From Ramlibacter sp. (GTDB lineage: Bacteria > Pseudomonadota > Gammaproteobacteria > Burkholderiales > Burkholderiaceae_C): a DNA stretch of 64,000 nucleotides. The stretch is from NCBI GenBank assembly GCA_019635415.1, contig JAHBZN010000001.1, forward strand, positions 1,364,001-1,428,000, read 5' to 3'. The notes under the pieces were generated by a model, which was given only the letters and a program-made list of their open reading frames with translations, did no database searches and was not told where the DNA came from. This document shows positions 32,830 to 40,892 of this stretch, in pieces. The translations under genes were made by a program, and so were the position numbers. Position 1 is the first letter of the stretch; the number at the start of each line of letters is the position of its first letter.

Positions 32830-34038
32830 ATGGAGACAACAAACAAACAGGCCGGCGTACCGGCCGCGCCGCTCAAGGGCGTACGCGTGCTGGACCTGGG
32901 GCAGTACATCGCCGGGCCCGGTGCGGCCATGGTGCTGGCCGAACTGGGCGCCAGCGTCATCAAGGTGGAGCCGCTCACGGGCGATCAGGCCCGGCACATT
33001 GGCCGCTACGGCGAGTCCATGATCCGCGCCTACAACCGGGGCAAGCAGTCCATCGCGCTGGACCTCAAGAGCGAGGCCGGCCTCGAGGCCGTGTGGCGGC
33101 TGATCGCGCGCAGCGACGTGGTGATCCAGAACCTTCGCCCTGGCGTGGTGGACAAGCTGGGCCTGGGCCCAGCGGCCGTGCGTGGGCGGTTTCCGCGCGT
33201 GATCTACCTGTCGATCGCCGGCTTTGGCAGCCGCGGTCCGTCGCGCCTGCGGCCGGGCTACGACATTGCCGCGCAGGCTGAAAGCGGCCTCATGTCCCTG
33301 ACCGGCGAGCCGGATCGCCCGCCGCAGAAAGTGGGCGTGCCCATCATCGACGCCGCCGCCGCCCATCTGGGTGCGCAGGCCGTGCTGGCCGCCCTGTACG
33401 GCCGCGAGCGCAGCGGCGTGGGCGAGACGCTGGAAACCTCGCTGCTGGAAGTGGCCATGCACCTGCAGGCCGCCACCTGGGCCGACTACCTGGCGGGCGC
33501 ACCCGAACCCACCCGCATGGGCGACGGCCAGCCCAACAACGCGCCCGCTGCCGAAGTGGTGCCCACGCGTGACGGGCATATCGTGCTATCGGCCTACGCG
33601 GACGAGCACTGGGCGCGCTTTTGCCGTGTGGTTGGCCGCGAAGCACTGGTGGCCGACCCGCGCTTTGCCACCAACGCCCTGCGCGTGGCCAACCGCGCCG
33701 ATCTGCGTCGGGTCCTGTGCGAATGCCTGTCGGCCCTGAGCAGCGAGGAATGCGTGCAGCTGCTGGGGCGCAACCAGATCGTGGCGGGTGCGGTGCGCAG
33801 CTACGGCCAGGTGCTGGCCAGCCCCGACATCCAGCGCAGCGGCCTGCTGGTCGAGGCGGTGGGTGATGCCGGCCAGCGCTACCAGGCGCTCGGCCTGCCT
33901 TACCGCCTGGGCGATGCGCCGCAGGCCGCGCCCTTTGCGGCGCCGCGCTGCGGAGCCGACAGCGACGCCGTGCTGGCCGAGGCCGGCTATGCCGCAGATG
34001 ACATTGCCCGATTGCGGCGCGACGGCGTCGTTGCCTAG
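32830..34038 (+). CDS. CaiB/BaiF (class III) CoA-transferase
   Basis: A 402-residue class III CoA-transferase. N-terminal LKGVRVLDLGQYIAGPGAAM and ELGASVIKVEPLTGDQAR are family hallmarks. The catalytic Asp is in RPGYDIAAQAESGLMSLTG, and GETLETSLLEVAM is also typical. It moves CoA between carboxylic acids such as succinate, oxalate, carnitine or aromatic acids. The start METTNK at 32830 is chosen because the open frame extending back through the LysR gene is antisense to it. It is followed after 60 bp by a Bug receptor. Confidence 0.93.
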   Translation: METTNKQAGVPAAPLKGVRVLDLGQYIAGPGAAMVLAELGASVIKVEPLTGDQARHIGRYGESMIRAYNRGKQSIALDLKSEAGLEAVWRLIARSDVVIQNLRPGVVDKLGLGPAAVRGRFPRVIYLSIAGFGSRGPSRLRPGYDIAAQAESGLMSLTGEPDRPPQKVGVPIIDAAAAHLGAQAVLAALYGRERSGVGETLETSLLEVAMHLQAATWADYLAGAPEPTRMGDGQPNNAPAAEVVPTRDGHIVLSAYADEHWARFCRVVGREALVADPRFATNALRVANRADLRRVLCECLSALSSEECVQLLGRNQIVAGAVRSYGQVLASPDIQRSGLLVEAVGDAGQRYQALGLPYRLGDAPQAAPFAAPRCGADSDAVLAEAGYAADDIARLRRDGVVA

Positions 34039-34098
34039 GCCCGCTGGCCCACGATTTCCCTCAACCCTGGCCCGCACAATCCAAGAAGGAGACACACC

Positions 34099-35076
34099 AT
34101 GCCCATCACCCGCCGCCATCTTCTGGGCGCCACCGCCGCTGCACTTGCCGCCTCGCCAGGCCTTCCGGCGCTGGCGCAAGCCTGGCCCGCGCGCCCCATC
34201 CGCTTCGTGTCGCCCTACGGGGCGGGGGGCTCCAACGACATCCTCACGCGCCTGCTGGGCGACTACCTGTCGGCCAGGCTGGGCCAGAGCATCGTGGTGG
34301 AAAACAAGGCGGGTGCCGGCACGCGCATTGCCAACGAATACATCGCCCATGCCGCGCCCGACGGCTACACCATCCTGCATGCGGCCGCGCCCATCGCCAT
34401 TGGCGAGGCGCTCTACAAGAACCTGCCCTATGACGTGCACAAGAGTTTCGTGCCCATCGTGAGCACCGCCATTGCGCCGCTGTTCCTCATCGTCAACGCC
34501 GAGGCGCCCTACAAGACCGTGGCCGAGTTCATGGACTATGGCCGCAAGAACCCGCGGGGGCTGAACTTCGGGTCGCCGGGCGCCGGTTCGGCACCACACC
34601 TCACGGCGGAGCTGCTGCTGCGCGCAGGGCAGGCCAAGGGCGTTGTCGTGCAGTTCAAGGGCGATGCCCCGGCCTACACCGAGCTGCTGGCGGGCCGCAT
34701 CGATGCCACGCTCACGGCCATCTCGACTGCGCTGCCGCACATCAAAGCGGGCAAGCTGCGGGTGCTGGGCGTGGCCACCGAGGAGCGGTCATCGGTCTAC
34801 CCGCAGGCGCCGACGATCCGCGAGCAGGGGCTGCCATCCGTGGTGGGCTATGGCTGGTATGGGCTGATGGCGCCGGCCGGCACCCCGGCAGCCGTGGTGC
34901 AGCGGCTCAACGCCGAGGTCAACGCCGCGGTGGCTGACCCCGAGATGCGCCAGAAGGCCGAGGCCGTGGGCCTGCAGTTGCGTGGCGGCACGGCGGGCGC
35001 GTTCAGTGCCTTCATCGACAGCGAAACGCGCAAGTGGGCCCAGATCATCCAGGCGGCCCACATCACCGTGGACTGA
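34099..35076 (+). CDS. Bug-family (tripartite tricarboxylate transporter) solute receptor
   Basis: A 325-residue periplasmic receptor of the TctC/Bug family. A twin-arginine-like signal (ITRRHLLGATAAALAASPG, cleaved after LALAQA-type site near residue 28) is followed by WPARPIRFVSPYGAGGSND and VVENKAGAGTRIANEYIA, both diagnostic. As usual for Bug proteins no TctA/TctB membrane genes are nearby. With the CoA-transferase it probably handles one organic acid. Confidence 0.93.
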   Translation: MPITRRHLLGATAAALAASPGLPALAQAWPARPIRFVSPYGAGGSNDILTRLLGDYLSARLGQSIVVENKAGAGTRIANEYIAHAAPDGYTILHAAAPIAIGEALYKNLPYDVHKSFVPIVSTAIAPLFLIVNAEAPYKTVAEFMDYGRKNPRGLNFGSPGAGSAPHLTAELLLRAGQAKGVVVQFKGDAPAYTELLAGRIDATLTAISTALPHIKAGKLRVLGVATEERSSVYPQAPTIREQGLPSVVGYGWYGLMAPAGTPAAVVQRLNAEVNAAVADPEMRQKAEAVGLQLRGGTAGAFSAFIDSETRKWAQIIQAAHITVD

Positions 35077-35106
35077 GCCGCGCTGCCCGGCAGATTTTTC
35101 AGGTCC

Positions 35107-35141
35107 GTTCAGCTTGCGTTCACGCAGCCCCGCGCAAGATA
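35107..35141 (+). promoter_or_regulatory. PhoP-like direct-repeat promoter, copy A
   Basis: GTTCA (35107-35111) and GTTCA (35118-35122) repeat with an 11-bp period, the spacing of OmpR/PhoP-class boxes. AAGATA (35136-35141) follows 13 bp later as a possible -10. The downstream leader CCATACCAACCCAA is also shared with the promoter at 38087. The response regulator at 36002 is the likely binder. Confidence 0.55.
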
Positions 35142-35170
35142 GCCCCATACCAACCCAAAAGGGGCTTTCC

Positions 35171-35683
35171 ATGAAACGTCTTGCCATTGCTCTGATTTGC
35201 ACCGTCGGCGCCGTTGCCACGCAAGCGGCCACTTTTTTTGACAACGCCCACGTCCGCAGCGTGGAGCCGCGGTATGAAAACGTCACCGTGCCGCACGAGC
35301 AGTGCCGTGCCGAGTGGGTCACCGAGCCGCAGCGCGTGAGCAGCGGCGGTCCGAACTACGGCGGTGTGGTCGTCGGCGCGCTGGCCGGCGGCGTGCTGGG
35401 CAACCAGGTCGGCAAGGGCACGGGCCGCGCGGCGGCCACTGCGCTGGGCGCCGTGGCCGGTGCGTTGGTGGGCGACCGGGTGGCCGGCCGCGACCGCCAT
35501 GAACCCGAGCCGGCCGTCCAGCGGCAGGTCACGCGCTGCGAGACGGTGAACGAGGTGCAGCCGCGCCTGACGGGCTACCGCGTGGCCTACGACTATCGCG
35601 GCCAGACCTACACCACCGTGATGGACCACGACCCGGGGCGCAACCTGCAGGTGCGCGTCTCGGTGGATCCGGTGGTCCGCTGA
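35171..35683 (+). CDS. Exported glycine-zipper (2TM) protein
   Basis: A 170-residue protein. The signal peptide MKRLAIALICTVGAVATQAA is followed by a globular part and a glycine zipper at ~60-100 (GGVVVGALAGGVLGNQVGKG, then AAATALGAVAGALVGDRVAG). A C-terminal part with VTRCETVNEVQPRLTGYRV follows, as in SlyB/YMGG-type 'glycine zipper 2TM' envelope proteins. No lipobox. Members are envelope-stress proteins of unclear mechanism. Its promoter contains a direct repeat shared with the gene at 38151, and a two-component system is encoded just downstream. Confidence 0.85.
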   Translation: MKRLAIALICTVGAVATQAATFFDNAHVRSVEPRYENVTVPHEQCRAEWVTEPQRVSSGGPNYGGVVVGALAGGVLGNQVGKGTGRAAATALGAVAGALVGDRVAGRDRHEPEPAVQRQVTRCETVNEVQPRLTGYRVAYDYRGQTYTTVMDHDPGRNLQVRVSVDPVVR

Positions 35684-35709
35684 GCGGCCGGCGTTCACCC
35701 GGTAGTACG

Positions 35710-35982
35710 ATGGCGGCTGTGTTGACACGCCGTTCCCGCTCCCTCGTTTCCGCCCTGTGCGCCAGCCTGTGCGCGGGCTGCCTTCTGGCAGCCTCGCCGG
35801 CCTGGGCAGACGTCGGGCGCGACGAGGCCGCCGCGGTGGCCCGGCAGGTGACTGGGGGCCGTGTGCTGTCGGTGGACCGGGCCCGGGCCGGCGACCGTCC
35901 GGCCTGGCGCGTCAAGCTCGTCACGGCGGGCGGCGAGGTGCGGGTGGTGCTGATCGACGCCGCCACCGGTCGGCCCATGTGA
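35710..35982 (+). CDS. Exported PepSY-domain protein
   Basis: A 90-residue protein with a signal peptide ending ASPAWA and a single PepSY domain (VGRDEAAAVARQVTGGRVLSV, then RVVLIDAATGRPM). PepSY modules are inhibitory or sensory domains and are often encoded beside two-component systems. Here the response regulator gene begins 19 bases after its stop. It likely acts in the periplasm as an accessory to the sensor kinase. Confidence 0.85.
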   Translation: MAAVLTRRSRSLVSALCASLCAGCLLAASPAWADVGRDEAAAVARQVTGGRVLSVDRARAGDRPAWRVKLVTAGGEVRVVLIDAATGRPM

Positions 35983-36001
35983 TGGCGTTCGCCGCACCGC
36001 C

Positions 36002-36673
36002 ATGCGCCTGCTGCTGATCGAAGACGACGCGCCGCTGCGCCTGTCATTGGCGCTGCGCCTGGAGTCCGACGGCTATCGCGTCGACCAGGCCGCGGATGGC
36101 GAAGACGGCCTGTTCCAGGCGCGCGAATACCCTGTGGATCTGGTCATCGTCGACCTGGGCCTGCCCAAGCTCAGCGGCACGGCCGTGGTGCAGCAGTTGC
36201 GAGCCGATGGCCGTGCGCTGCCCATCCTCATCCTGACCGCGCGCGGCAGCTGGCAGGACAAGGTGGCCGGCCTCGAAGCCGGTGCCGACGACTACCTGGT
36301 CAAACCTTTCGAGTACCCCGAGCTGGCTGCCCGGGTCAAGGCGCTGCTGCGCCGTGCGATGAAGGCCGCCACCGATGTCCTCACGGTGGGGCCGCTGAGC
36401 CTGGACATTCCGGCCCAGGCGGCCCGGCTCCATGGCGCCCCCATGGACCTGACCGCGTTCGAGTACCGGGTGCTGGAGTTCCTGGTGCGCGAGCGCGCCC
36501 GCGTGGTCAGCAAGCAGGAACTGGCGGACTACCTGTACCCCCATGACGAAGACCGCGACAGCAATGTGCTGGAGGTGCTGGTCGGCCGCCTGCGCCGCAA
36601 GCTCGACCCGCAGGGCACGCTGGCGCCCATCGAGACGCTGCGCGGGCGCGGCTACCGTTTCACGCTGGAATGA
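36002..36673 (+). CDS. Response regulator, OmpR/PhoP family
   Basis: A 223-residue regulator. The receiver domain has acidic pair Asp8-Asp9, phosphoacceptor Asp51 (VDLVIVDLGLPK) and Lys in DDYLVKPF. The OmpR winged helix follows (DLTAFEYRVLEFLVRERARV, then SNVLEVLVGRLRRKL and TLRGRGYRF), a sequence pattern typical of PhoP/QseB-like regulators. It overlaps the kinase gene at ATGA. Direct repeats in front of 35171 and 38151 are the probable targets. Confidence 0.95.
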   Translation: MRLLLIEDDAPLRLSLALRLESDGYRVDQAADGEDGLFQAREYPVDLVIVDLGLPKLSGTAVVQQLRADGRALPILILTARGSWQDKVAGLEAGADDYLVKPFEYPELAARVKALLRRAMKAATDVLTVGPLSLDIPAQAARLHGAPMDLTAFEYRVLEFLVRERARVVSKQELADYLYPHDEDRDSNVLEVLVGRLRRKLDPQGTLAPIETLRGRGYRFTLE

Positions 36674-38037
36674 CCCAGGCCCGGCCGGATGCACTGGGCA
36701 TGAACGGGGACCGACTCTCCATCCGCGCGCGGCTGATCCTCGGTGCGGCCGTGGTGCTTGTGGCCTTCATGGCCGTAGCGGGCGTGGCGCTGCAGAAGGC
36801 TCATGCCGACGGCGTTCGCGCTGCGCACTATGCCCGCCTGCAAAGCACGGTGTACCTGTTGCTGGCCGGCGCCGAACTGGACGCGGCAGGCGCGCTGGTC
36901 ATGCCCGCGGAGTTGGCCGAGCCGCGGCTGTCGCTGCCGGGCTCGGGCCTGTACGCCAGCGTCGTCAACGTCGCGCGGGGCGAAACCTGGCAGTCCGTTT
37001 CCACGCTGGGGCTGTCGCCCCCCTTCGATCGCGATGTGCCGGTGGGCGAGTGGCGCTATGACACCGTGCGGGGCGCGGGGGGCACCTACCTCTCGGCCAG
37101 CTATGGCGTTCGCTGGGCGGGGCAGGGCAGGAACGGCGCGCGCCTGGTGCTGTCGGTCCTGGAGGGCAGCGCCGCGTTCGATCGGGAGACCGGGGTGTTC
37201 CAGCGCACGCTGTGGGCCTGGCTGGGTGGCGCGGGCCTGTTGCTGCTGCTGTCGCAGACGGCGCTCTTGCACTGGGGGCTGCGCCCGCTGCAGCGCGTGG
37301 CGCGCGAGATCCGGCGCATCGAGCATGGCGAGCAGGCCCAGGTGCAGGGGCGCTACCCGTCCGAGATTGCCGCGCTTACCGGCAATCTCAACACCCTCAT
37401 CAAGCAGGAACGGGTGCGCCAGACCCGCTACAAGGAGGCACTGAGCTACTTGGCCCATAGCCTCAAGACGCCGCTGGCCGTGCTGCGCACCGCGCTGGCC
37501 CAGCCTGCCCAGTTGCCTGCCACGGTGGCCGAGCAGGTCAGCCGCATGGACCACATCGTGCAGCACCAGCTGGGCCGCGCCGGAGCCAGCGGGGCGGCAC
37601 GCTTTGCCCCGTACTTGGCGCTGGCGCCGGTGGCGGCGCGCGTCCGCGACTCGCTCGCCAAGGTCTACGCCGACAAGGCGCTGGCGTTCACGCTGGACTG
37701 CGTGCCCGACCTGAACTGGCGCCTGGACGAGGGCGACGCCTTCGAGATGCTGGGCAATGTGATGGACAACGCCGCCAAATGGGCCTCGCACCGCGTTGGC
37801 GTGCGCCTGTGGCGCGAGGAAGGCGCGCTGCACATCCGCGTGCAGGACGACGGCCCGGGGTTCACCGACACGCAGGCCGTGCTGCAACTGCATGTGCGCA
37901 TGGACGAGAAGGTGCCGGGCCACGGTGTGGGCCTGGCCGTGGTGAATGACCTGGTGGCCAGCCACGAGGGCACCCTCACGCTGGGCGCCTCGGCCTGGGG
38001 CGGCGGGCAGGTGGACGTCGTGCTGCCCTCGGCCTGA
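36670..38037 (+). CDS. Sensor histidine kinase (PhoQ-like group)
   Basis: A 455-residue membrane kinase. TM1 is near residues 20-40 and TM2 near 180-205, flanking a periplasmic sensor of ~135 residues. The HAMP-like region is followed by the H-box SYLAHSLKTPLAVLR with His263, the N-box NVMDNAAKWA and G-boxes DDGPGF and GHGVGLAVV. The histidine box SLKTPLAVL is the PhoQ/QseC-like variant. ATGA overlap with the regulator gene ensures paired expression. Signal unknown; an envelope signal is likely given the neighbouring exported proteins. Confidence 0.93.
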   Translation: MTQARPDALGMNGDRLSIRARLILGAAVVLVAFMAVAGVALQKAHADGVRAAHYARLQSTVYLLLAGAELDAAGALVMPAELAEPRLSLPGSGLYASVVNVARGETWQSVSTLGLSPPFDRDVPVGEWRYDTVRGAGGTYLSASYGVRWAGQGRNGARLVLSVLEGSAAFDRETGVFQRTLWAWLGGAGLLLLLSQTALLHWGLRPLQRVAREIRRIEHGEQAQVQGRYPSEIAALTGNLNTLIKQERVRQTRYKEALSYLAHSLKTPLAVLRTALAQPAQLPATVAEQVSRMDHIVQHQLGRAGASGAARFAPYLALAPVAARVRDSLAKVYADKALAFTLDCVPDLNWRLDEGDAFEMLGNVMDNAAKWASHRVGVRLWREEGALHIRVQDDGPGFTDTQAVLQLHVRMDEKVPGHGVGLAVVNDLVASHEGTLTLGASAWGGGQVDVVLPSA

Positions 38038-38086
38038 AACACGGCGTTACTTCCGTCGCCTGCCGGAGGCGCACTTTCTGGTGTTG

Positions 38087-38120
38087 GTTCAGTTGGCGTT
38101 CATGCACCGGGGCGCACCAT
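38087..38120 (+). promoter_or_regulatory. PhoP-like direct-repeat promoter, copy B
   Basis: GTTCA (38087-38091) and GTTCA (38098-38102) with the same 11-bp period, followed after 12 bp by CACCAT (38115-38120) as a possible -10. Alignment with copy A at 35107 also covers GCGCA before the -10 and the leader CCATACCAACCCAA. The two promoters look like duplicates controlling the genes flanking the two-component system. Confidence 0.55.
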
Positions 38121-38150
38121 GGGAACCATACCAACCCAAGGAGTGTTTTC

Positions 38151-38498
38151 ATGAACCGCCTTCTGTCCCTCAAGTCCCTCGCCGCTACCGCCGTCGTGCT
38201 GGGCGCTTTCGGAGCCGCCACCGCGGCCCACGCGCGCAGCGACGTGCAGTTCTCGATCAGCCTGGGCACACCAGGCGTGTATGTCCAGCCGGCGCCGGTC
38301 TACGTGCCGCCACCGCCCGTGTATGTGCAGCCGCGGCCCGTGTACGTGCGGCCGGCGCCGGTCTATGTGCAGCCTTACTACGGCTGGCACCATCCGCACG
38401 GCCGTCACGTGGGTGCCCGCGGGCCCTGGGGTGACGCCGACCGCGACGGCACGCCCAACCGCTATGACCGTTTTCCGACCAATCCGCACCGCCGCTGA
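38151..38498 (+). CDS. Exported PXPV-repeat protein
   Basis: A 115-residue protein with signal peptide ending AATAAHA and a mature part dominated by five degenerate repeats of the form PVYVQP/PVYVRP (residues ~42-82), the PXPV repeat family. The tail, GDADRDGTPNRYDRFP, resembles an Asp-rich thrombospondin type 3/calcium-binding turn. Likely a small extracytoplasmic protein of unknown role. It shares its promoter architecture with the glycine-zipper gene at 35171, so control by the neighbouring two-component system is inferred. Confidence 0.8.
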   Translation: MNRLLSLKSLAATAVVLGAFGAATAAHARSDVQFSISLGTPGVYVQPAPVYVPPPPVYVQPRPVYVRPAPVYVQPYYGWHHPHGRHVGARGPWGDADRDGTPNRYDRFPTNPHRR

Positions 38499-38549
38499 GC
38501 ACCCGCCGGCGCCAGCCGGCACAATGGCCGCCATCAAGGAGACATTGCC

Positions 38550-39407
38550 ATGGCGGACCTCGACCCGGGCTTTGACGCAACGGCCCACCTGCAAGCGCTG
38601 GAGGCACAGGGCTACACCGTCATCCCTGATTTCCTGACGCCCGACCGGCTGCGACAGGTGCGCGAGGGCCTGGCCCCCCACCTGAGCAGCCACGCAGGGC
38701 GGAACAATTTCGAAGGGCTTCAGACCGAGAGGGTCTACACACTGGTGGGGCGGGGCCGGGTCTTCGAGGACATTGCCGAGGATCCCCGCGTGATGGCCCT
38801 GCTGGATGCACTGCTGCAGCCGGGCTACCTGCTCACGGCCAGCCAGGCCATCTGCATCTACCCGGGCGAGACGGCCCAGCCGGTCCACCACGACGATGTG
38901 TTCTATCCCCTGGCCCGGCCGCGCGCCTCGGTCAGCCTGAGCACCATCGTGGCGGTGGACGCGTTCACCGCCGACAACGGCTGTACCGAAGTGATACCCG
39001 GGAGCCATCGCTGGAGCGACGCCGAGGTCGCCGGCGCCTACGATGGCCATGACGCTGATGCACCGCCGCCACCCGCGATGGCTGCTAGGCTGGTGCCGTT
39101 GCTGATGCCAGCCGGTGCCTGCGTGGTCTTTCATGGCACGCTTCTGCACCGGGGCGGCGCCAACCGCAGCAGCGGTGCGCGGCTGGCCTTCTCGAACCAG
39201 TACTGCCAACCCTGGGCGCGCACCCAGGAGAACTTCTATCTGGGCATTCCGCCCAACCTCGTGCGCGGCATGTCGCCGCGCCTGCAGACGCTGCTAGGCT
39301 ATGACATCCTGCCCCCCTTCATGGGCCACGTCACGGCGTCCCACCCCACCAAGGCCCTGCGCGAGGACTACCGCAACGCGGTGGCCACGCACCCCCGCGC
39401 GGACTGA
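38550..39407 (+). CDS. Phytanoyl-CoA dioxygenase (PhyH) family protein
   Basis: A 285-residue Fe(II)/2-oxoglutarate dioxygenase. It opens with LEAQGYTVIPDFLTPDRLRQV, the PhyH start. The metal ligands are the HxD of PVHHDDVFY and the distal His of VVFHGTLLHRGGANRS, and the downstream Arg would bind 2-oxoglutarate. Substrate unknown; the family includes hydroxylases of lipids and small molecules. AAGGAG precedes the start. Not obviously linked to its neighbours. Confidence 0.88.
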   Translation: MADLDPGFDATAHLQALEAQGYTVIPDFLTPDRLRQVREGLAPHLSSHAGRNNFEGLQTERVYTLVGRGRVFEDIAEDPRVMALLDALLQPGYLLTASQAICIYPGETAQPVHHDDVFYPLARPRASVSLSTIVAVDAFTADNGCTEVIPGSHRWSDAEVAGAYDGHDADAPPPPAMAARLVPLLMPAGACVVFHGTLLHRGGANRSSGARLAFSNQYCQPWARTQENFYLGIPPNLVRGMSPRLQTLLGYDILPPFMGHVTASHPTKALREDYRNAVATHPRAD

Positions 39408-39485
39408 GCCCGCCACCTCCTGCAATCGGAGGATGCGCGGGCCCGTCCCGCCCCCTACGATGGCCGCTTTTTCAGGGAGATCAGC

Positions 39486-40355
39486 ATGGCATCCGTCGTG
39501 GTCAGAGGCATCGAATTCCCCGCAGCGCTCGACCAGGGGCTGGCGCCCGAGCAGTTCAAGCGGCGATTTCTGGTGGAAGGCGACTCGTGGATGGACCGCA
39601 GCAGCCTGCTGGTGCCCTCGCTGCCCGACAGCCTCGTGGCCGAGTACAACGCGCAGCCGGCGGGCCAGGGTGGTGACGTGCTCCTGATCAGCATTGCGCG
39701 CTTTGGCGACACCGTCGACAACATGGGCCGCGCCGAGAGCGGCGAGTTCGGCCTGTGGCTGCGCACGAGCTTCAACAACTGGAAATTTGACGGGGTGCTG
39801 TTCAGCGGCGGCGGCAACGACATCATCGACGCTGCCCGCGACACCGAACCGGGGGCCGGCATCCTCCGGGACTGCTCCAAGGGCGCTGCACCCACCAGCG
39901 CCCAGCAGTGCATCAACCTCGACGCCCTCGGCGATCTGGTGGCGCAAAGCATGGATCCGGGCTTTCTCAAGCTGTATGACGTGGTGCAGGACAGCCCCTG
40001 CAAAGGCATCCCGATGTTCCTGAACGACTACGACTTTCCCACGCCACGCAACGCACCGGCCACCCAAGGGGGCAAGAGCTGGCTGTACGAAGCCTTTGTC
40101 AAGAACAGCATCCCCAAGGCACTGTGGCAGGAGCTCACCGACCTGATTTTCATCCACCTGCAGATGACGATTGCCTCCTGGACCCAGGGTCGGCCAACGG
40201 TGCGCCTGGTGCCCACGTCGGGCACGCTGGTGCCCGCGGCACCGGGAACCACGGGCAGCAGCCATGACTGGCTGAACGAGATCCACCCCAACGCTTCGGG
40301 GTGGGCCAAGCTCGCCAAGGTCTGGCACAAGGCCATCACGGACGTGCTGCCGTGA
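39486..40355 (+). CDS. SGNH-hydrolase-like protein, unusual family
   Basis: A 289-residue protein with the four elements of an SGNH esterase in order: FLVEGDSWMDRS (block I, Ser34 with Trp in place of Leu), LFSGGGNDI (block III, Gly and Asn of the oxyanion hole), and DWLNEIHPNASGW (block V, Asp and His of the triad). Between them are blocks I do not recognise. No signal peptide is present, so it is probably cytoplasmic. The low overall similarity to known esterases makes the substrate unpredictable. Monocistronic, converging on the MarR gene. Confidence 0.65.
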   Translation: MASVVVRGIEFPAALDQGLAPEQFKRRFLVEGDSWMDRSSLLVPSLPDSLVAEYNAQPAGQGGDVLLISIARFGDTVDNMGRAESGEFGLWLRTSFNNWKFDGVLFSGGGNDIIDAARDTEPGAGILRDCSKGAAPTSAQQCINLDALGDLVAQSMDPGFLKLYDVVQDSPCKGIPMFLNDYDFPTPRNAPATQGGKSWLYEAFVKNSIPKALWQELTDLIFIHLQMTIASWTQGRPTVRLVPTSGTLVPAAPGTTGSSHDWLNEIHPNASGWAKLAKVWHKAITDVLP

Positions 40356-40382
40356 GTCGCGGCCGCCGGTTGCCCCGCCTGC

Positions 40383-40844
40383 TCAGGCGAGATTCGTCTT
40401 GACCCGCTGCAGCAGCCCGAGGAGCTGGGTGCGCTCGTCGGCGCTCATGCCGGCCACGGCCTGGGCGCTGAGTTTTCTGGCCTGCAACTGCAGTGCGCGT
40501 TGCACCGCGCGGCCGTCTTCCGTGAGCGACAGGCGCACATTGCGTTTGTCGTTCTCGTCGGCCTCGGCCTGAAGCAGGCCCTTCTCGCGCAGTCCCTTGA
40601 TCAGCCGGGCAAGCTGGGCCTTGTCGCGCCCGCTGTGCTGCGCCAGATCGCTTTGCGTGGCGCCGGGCCGCCGTCCAAAGAACCCGAGGACCTTGCCATC
40701 CATGTGGGTGATGTCATGCGGCCCGTCACGCAGGAACTGGTACTGGCGCGAGCGGTAGTCGTGCATGACGGCATGCACCAGTTCCAGCACATCAGATTCA
40801 GGCGTGCCGGACTTATGGTTGACATTATCAACTGATTGCATCAT
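40383..40844 (-). CDS. MarR-family regulator
   Basis: A 153-residue MarR protein with winged helix QSDLAQHSGRDKAQLARLIKGL and wing EADENDKRNVRLSLTEDGR. The ATG at 40844 (MMQSVDN) is chosen; an earlier TTG reading would place a whole operator copy inside the gene. Two copies of TGACATTATCAA lie around the start, 31 bp apart. It is divergent from a siderophore-interacting reductase gene, so iron- or flavin-linked control is likely but the ligand is unknown. Confidence 0.88.
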   Translation of the reverse strand: MMQSVDNVNHKSGTPESDVLELVHAVMHDYRSRQYQFLRDGPHDITHMDGKVLGFFGRRPGATQSDLAQHSGRDKAQLARLIKGLREKGLLQAEADENDKRNVRLSLTEDGRAVQRALQLQARKLSAQAVAGMSADERTQLLGLLQRVKTNLA

Positions 40845-40862
40845 GATGGATGACATTATCAA
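40818..40862. promoter_or_regulatory. Duplicated MarR operator TGACATTATCAA
   Basis: Two direct copies of TGACATTATCAA, at 40820-40831 (within GTTGA-CATTA-TCAAC, a 15-bp dyad) and 40851-40862. The 31-bp offset is about three helical turns. They bracket the MarR start codon and lie 31 bp before the divergent siderophore-interacting gene. Confidence 0.6.
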
Positions 40863-40892
40863 TCATTTGAATCCACCGGAACCCTTCAAGCC

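Noticed and set aside
38270..38400. Short repeated units suggestive of a CRISPR or minisatellite
   Set aside because: They are codons for the PVYVxP peptide repeats, with no constant spacers.
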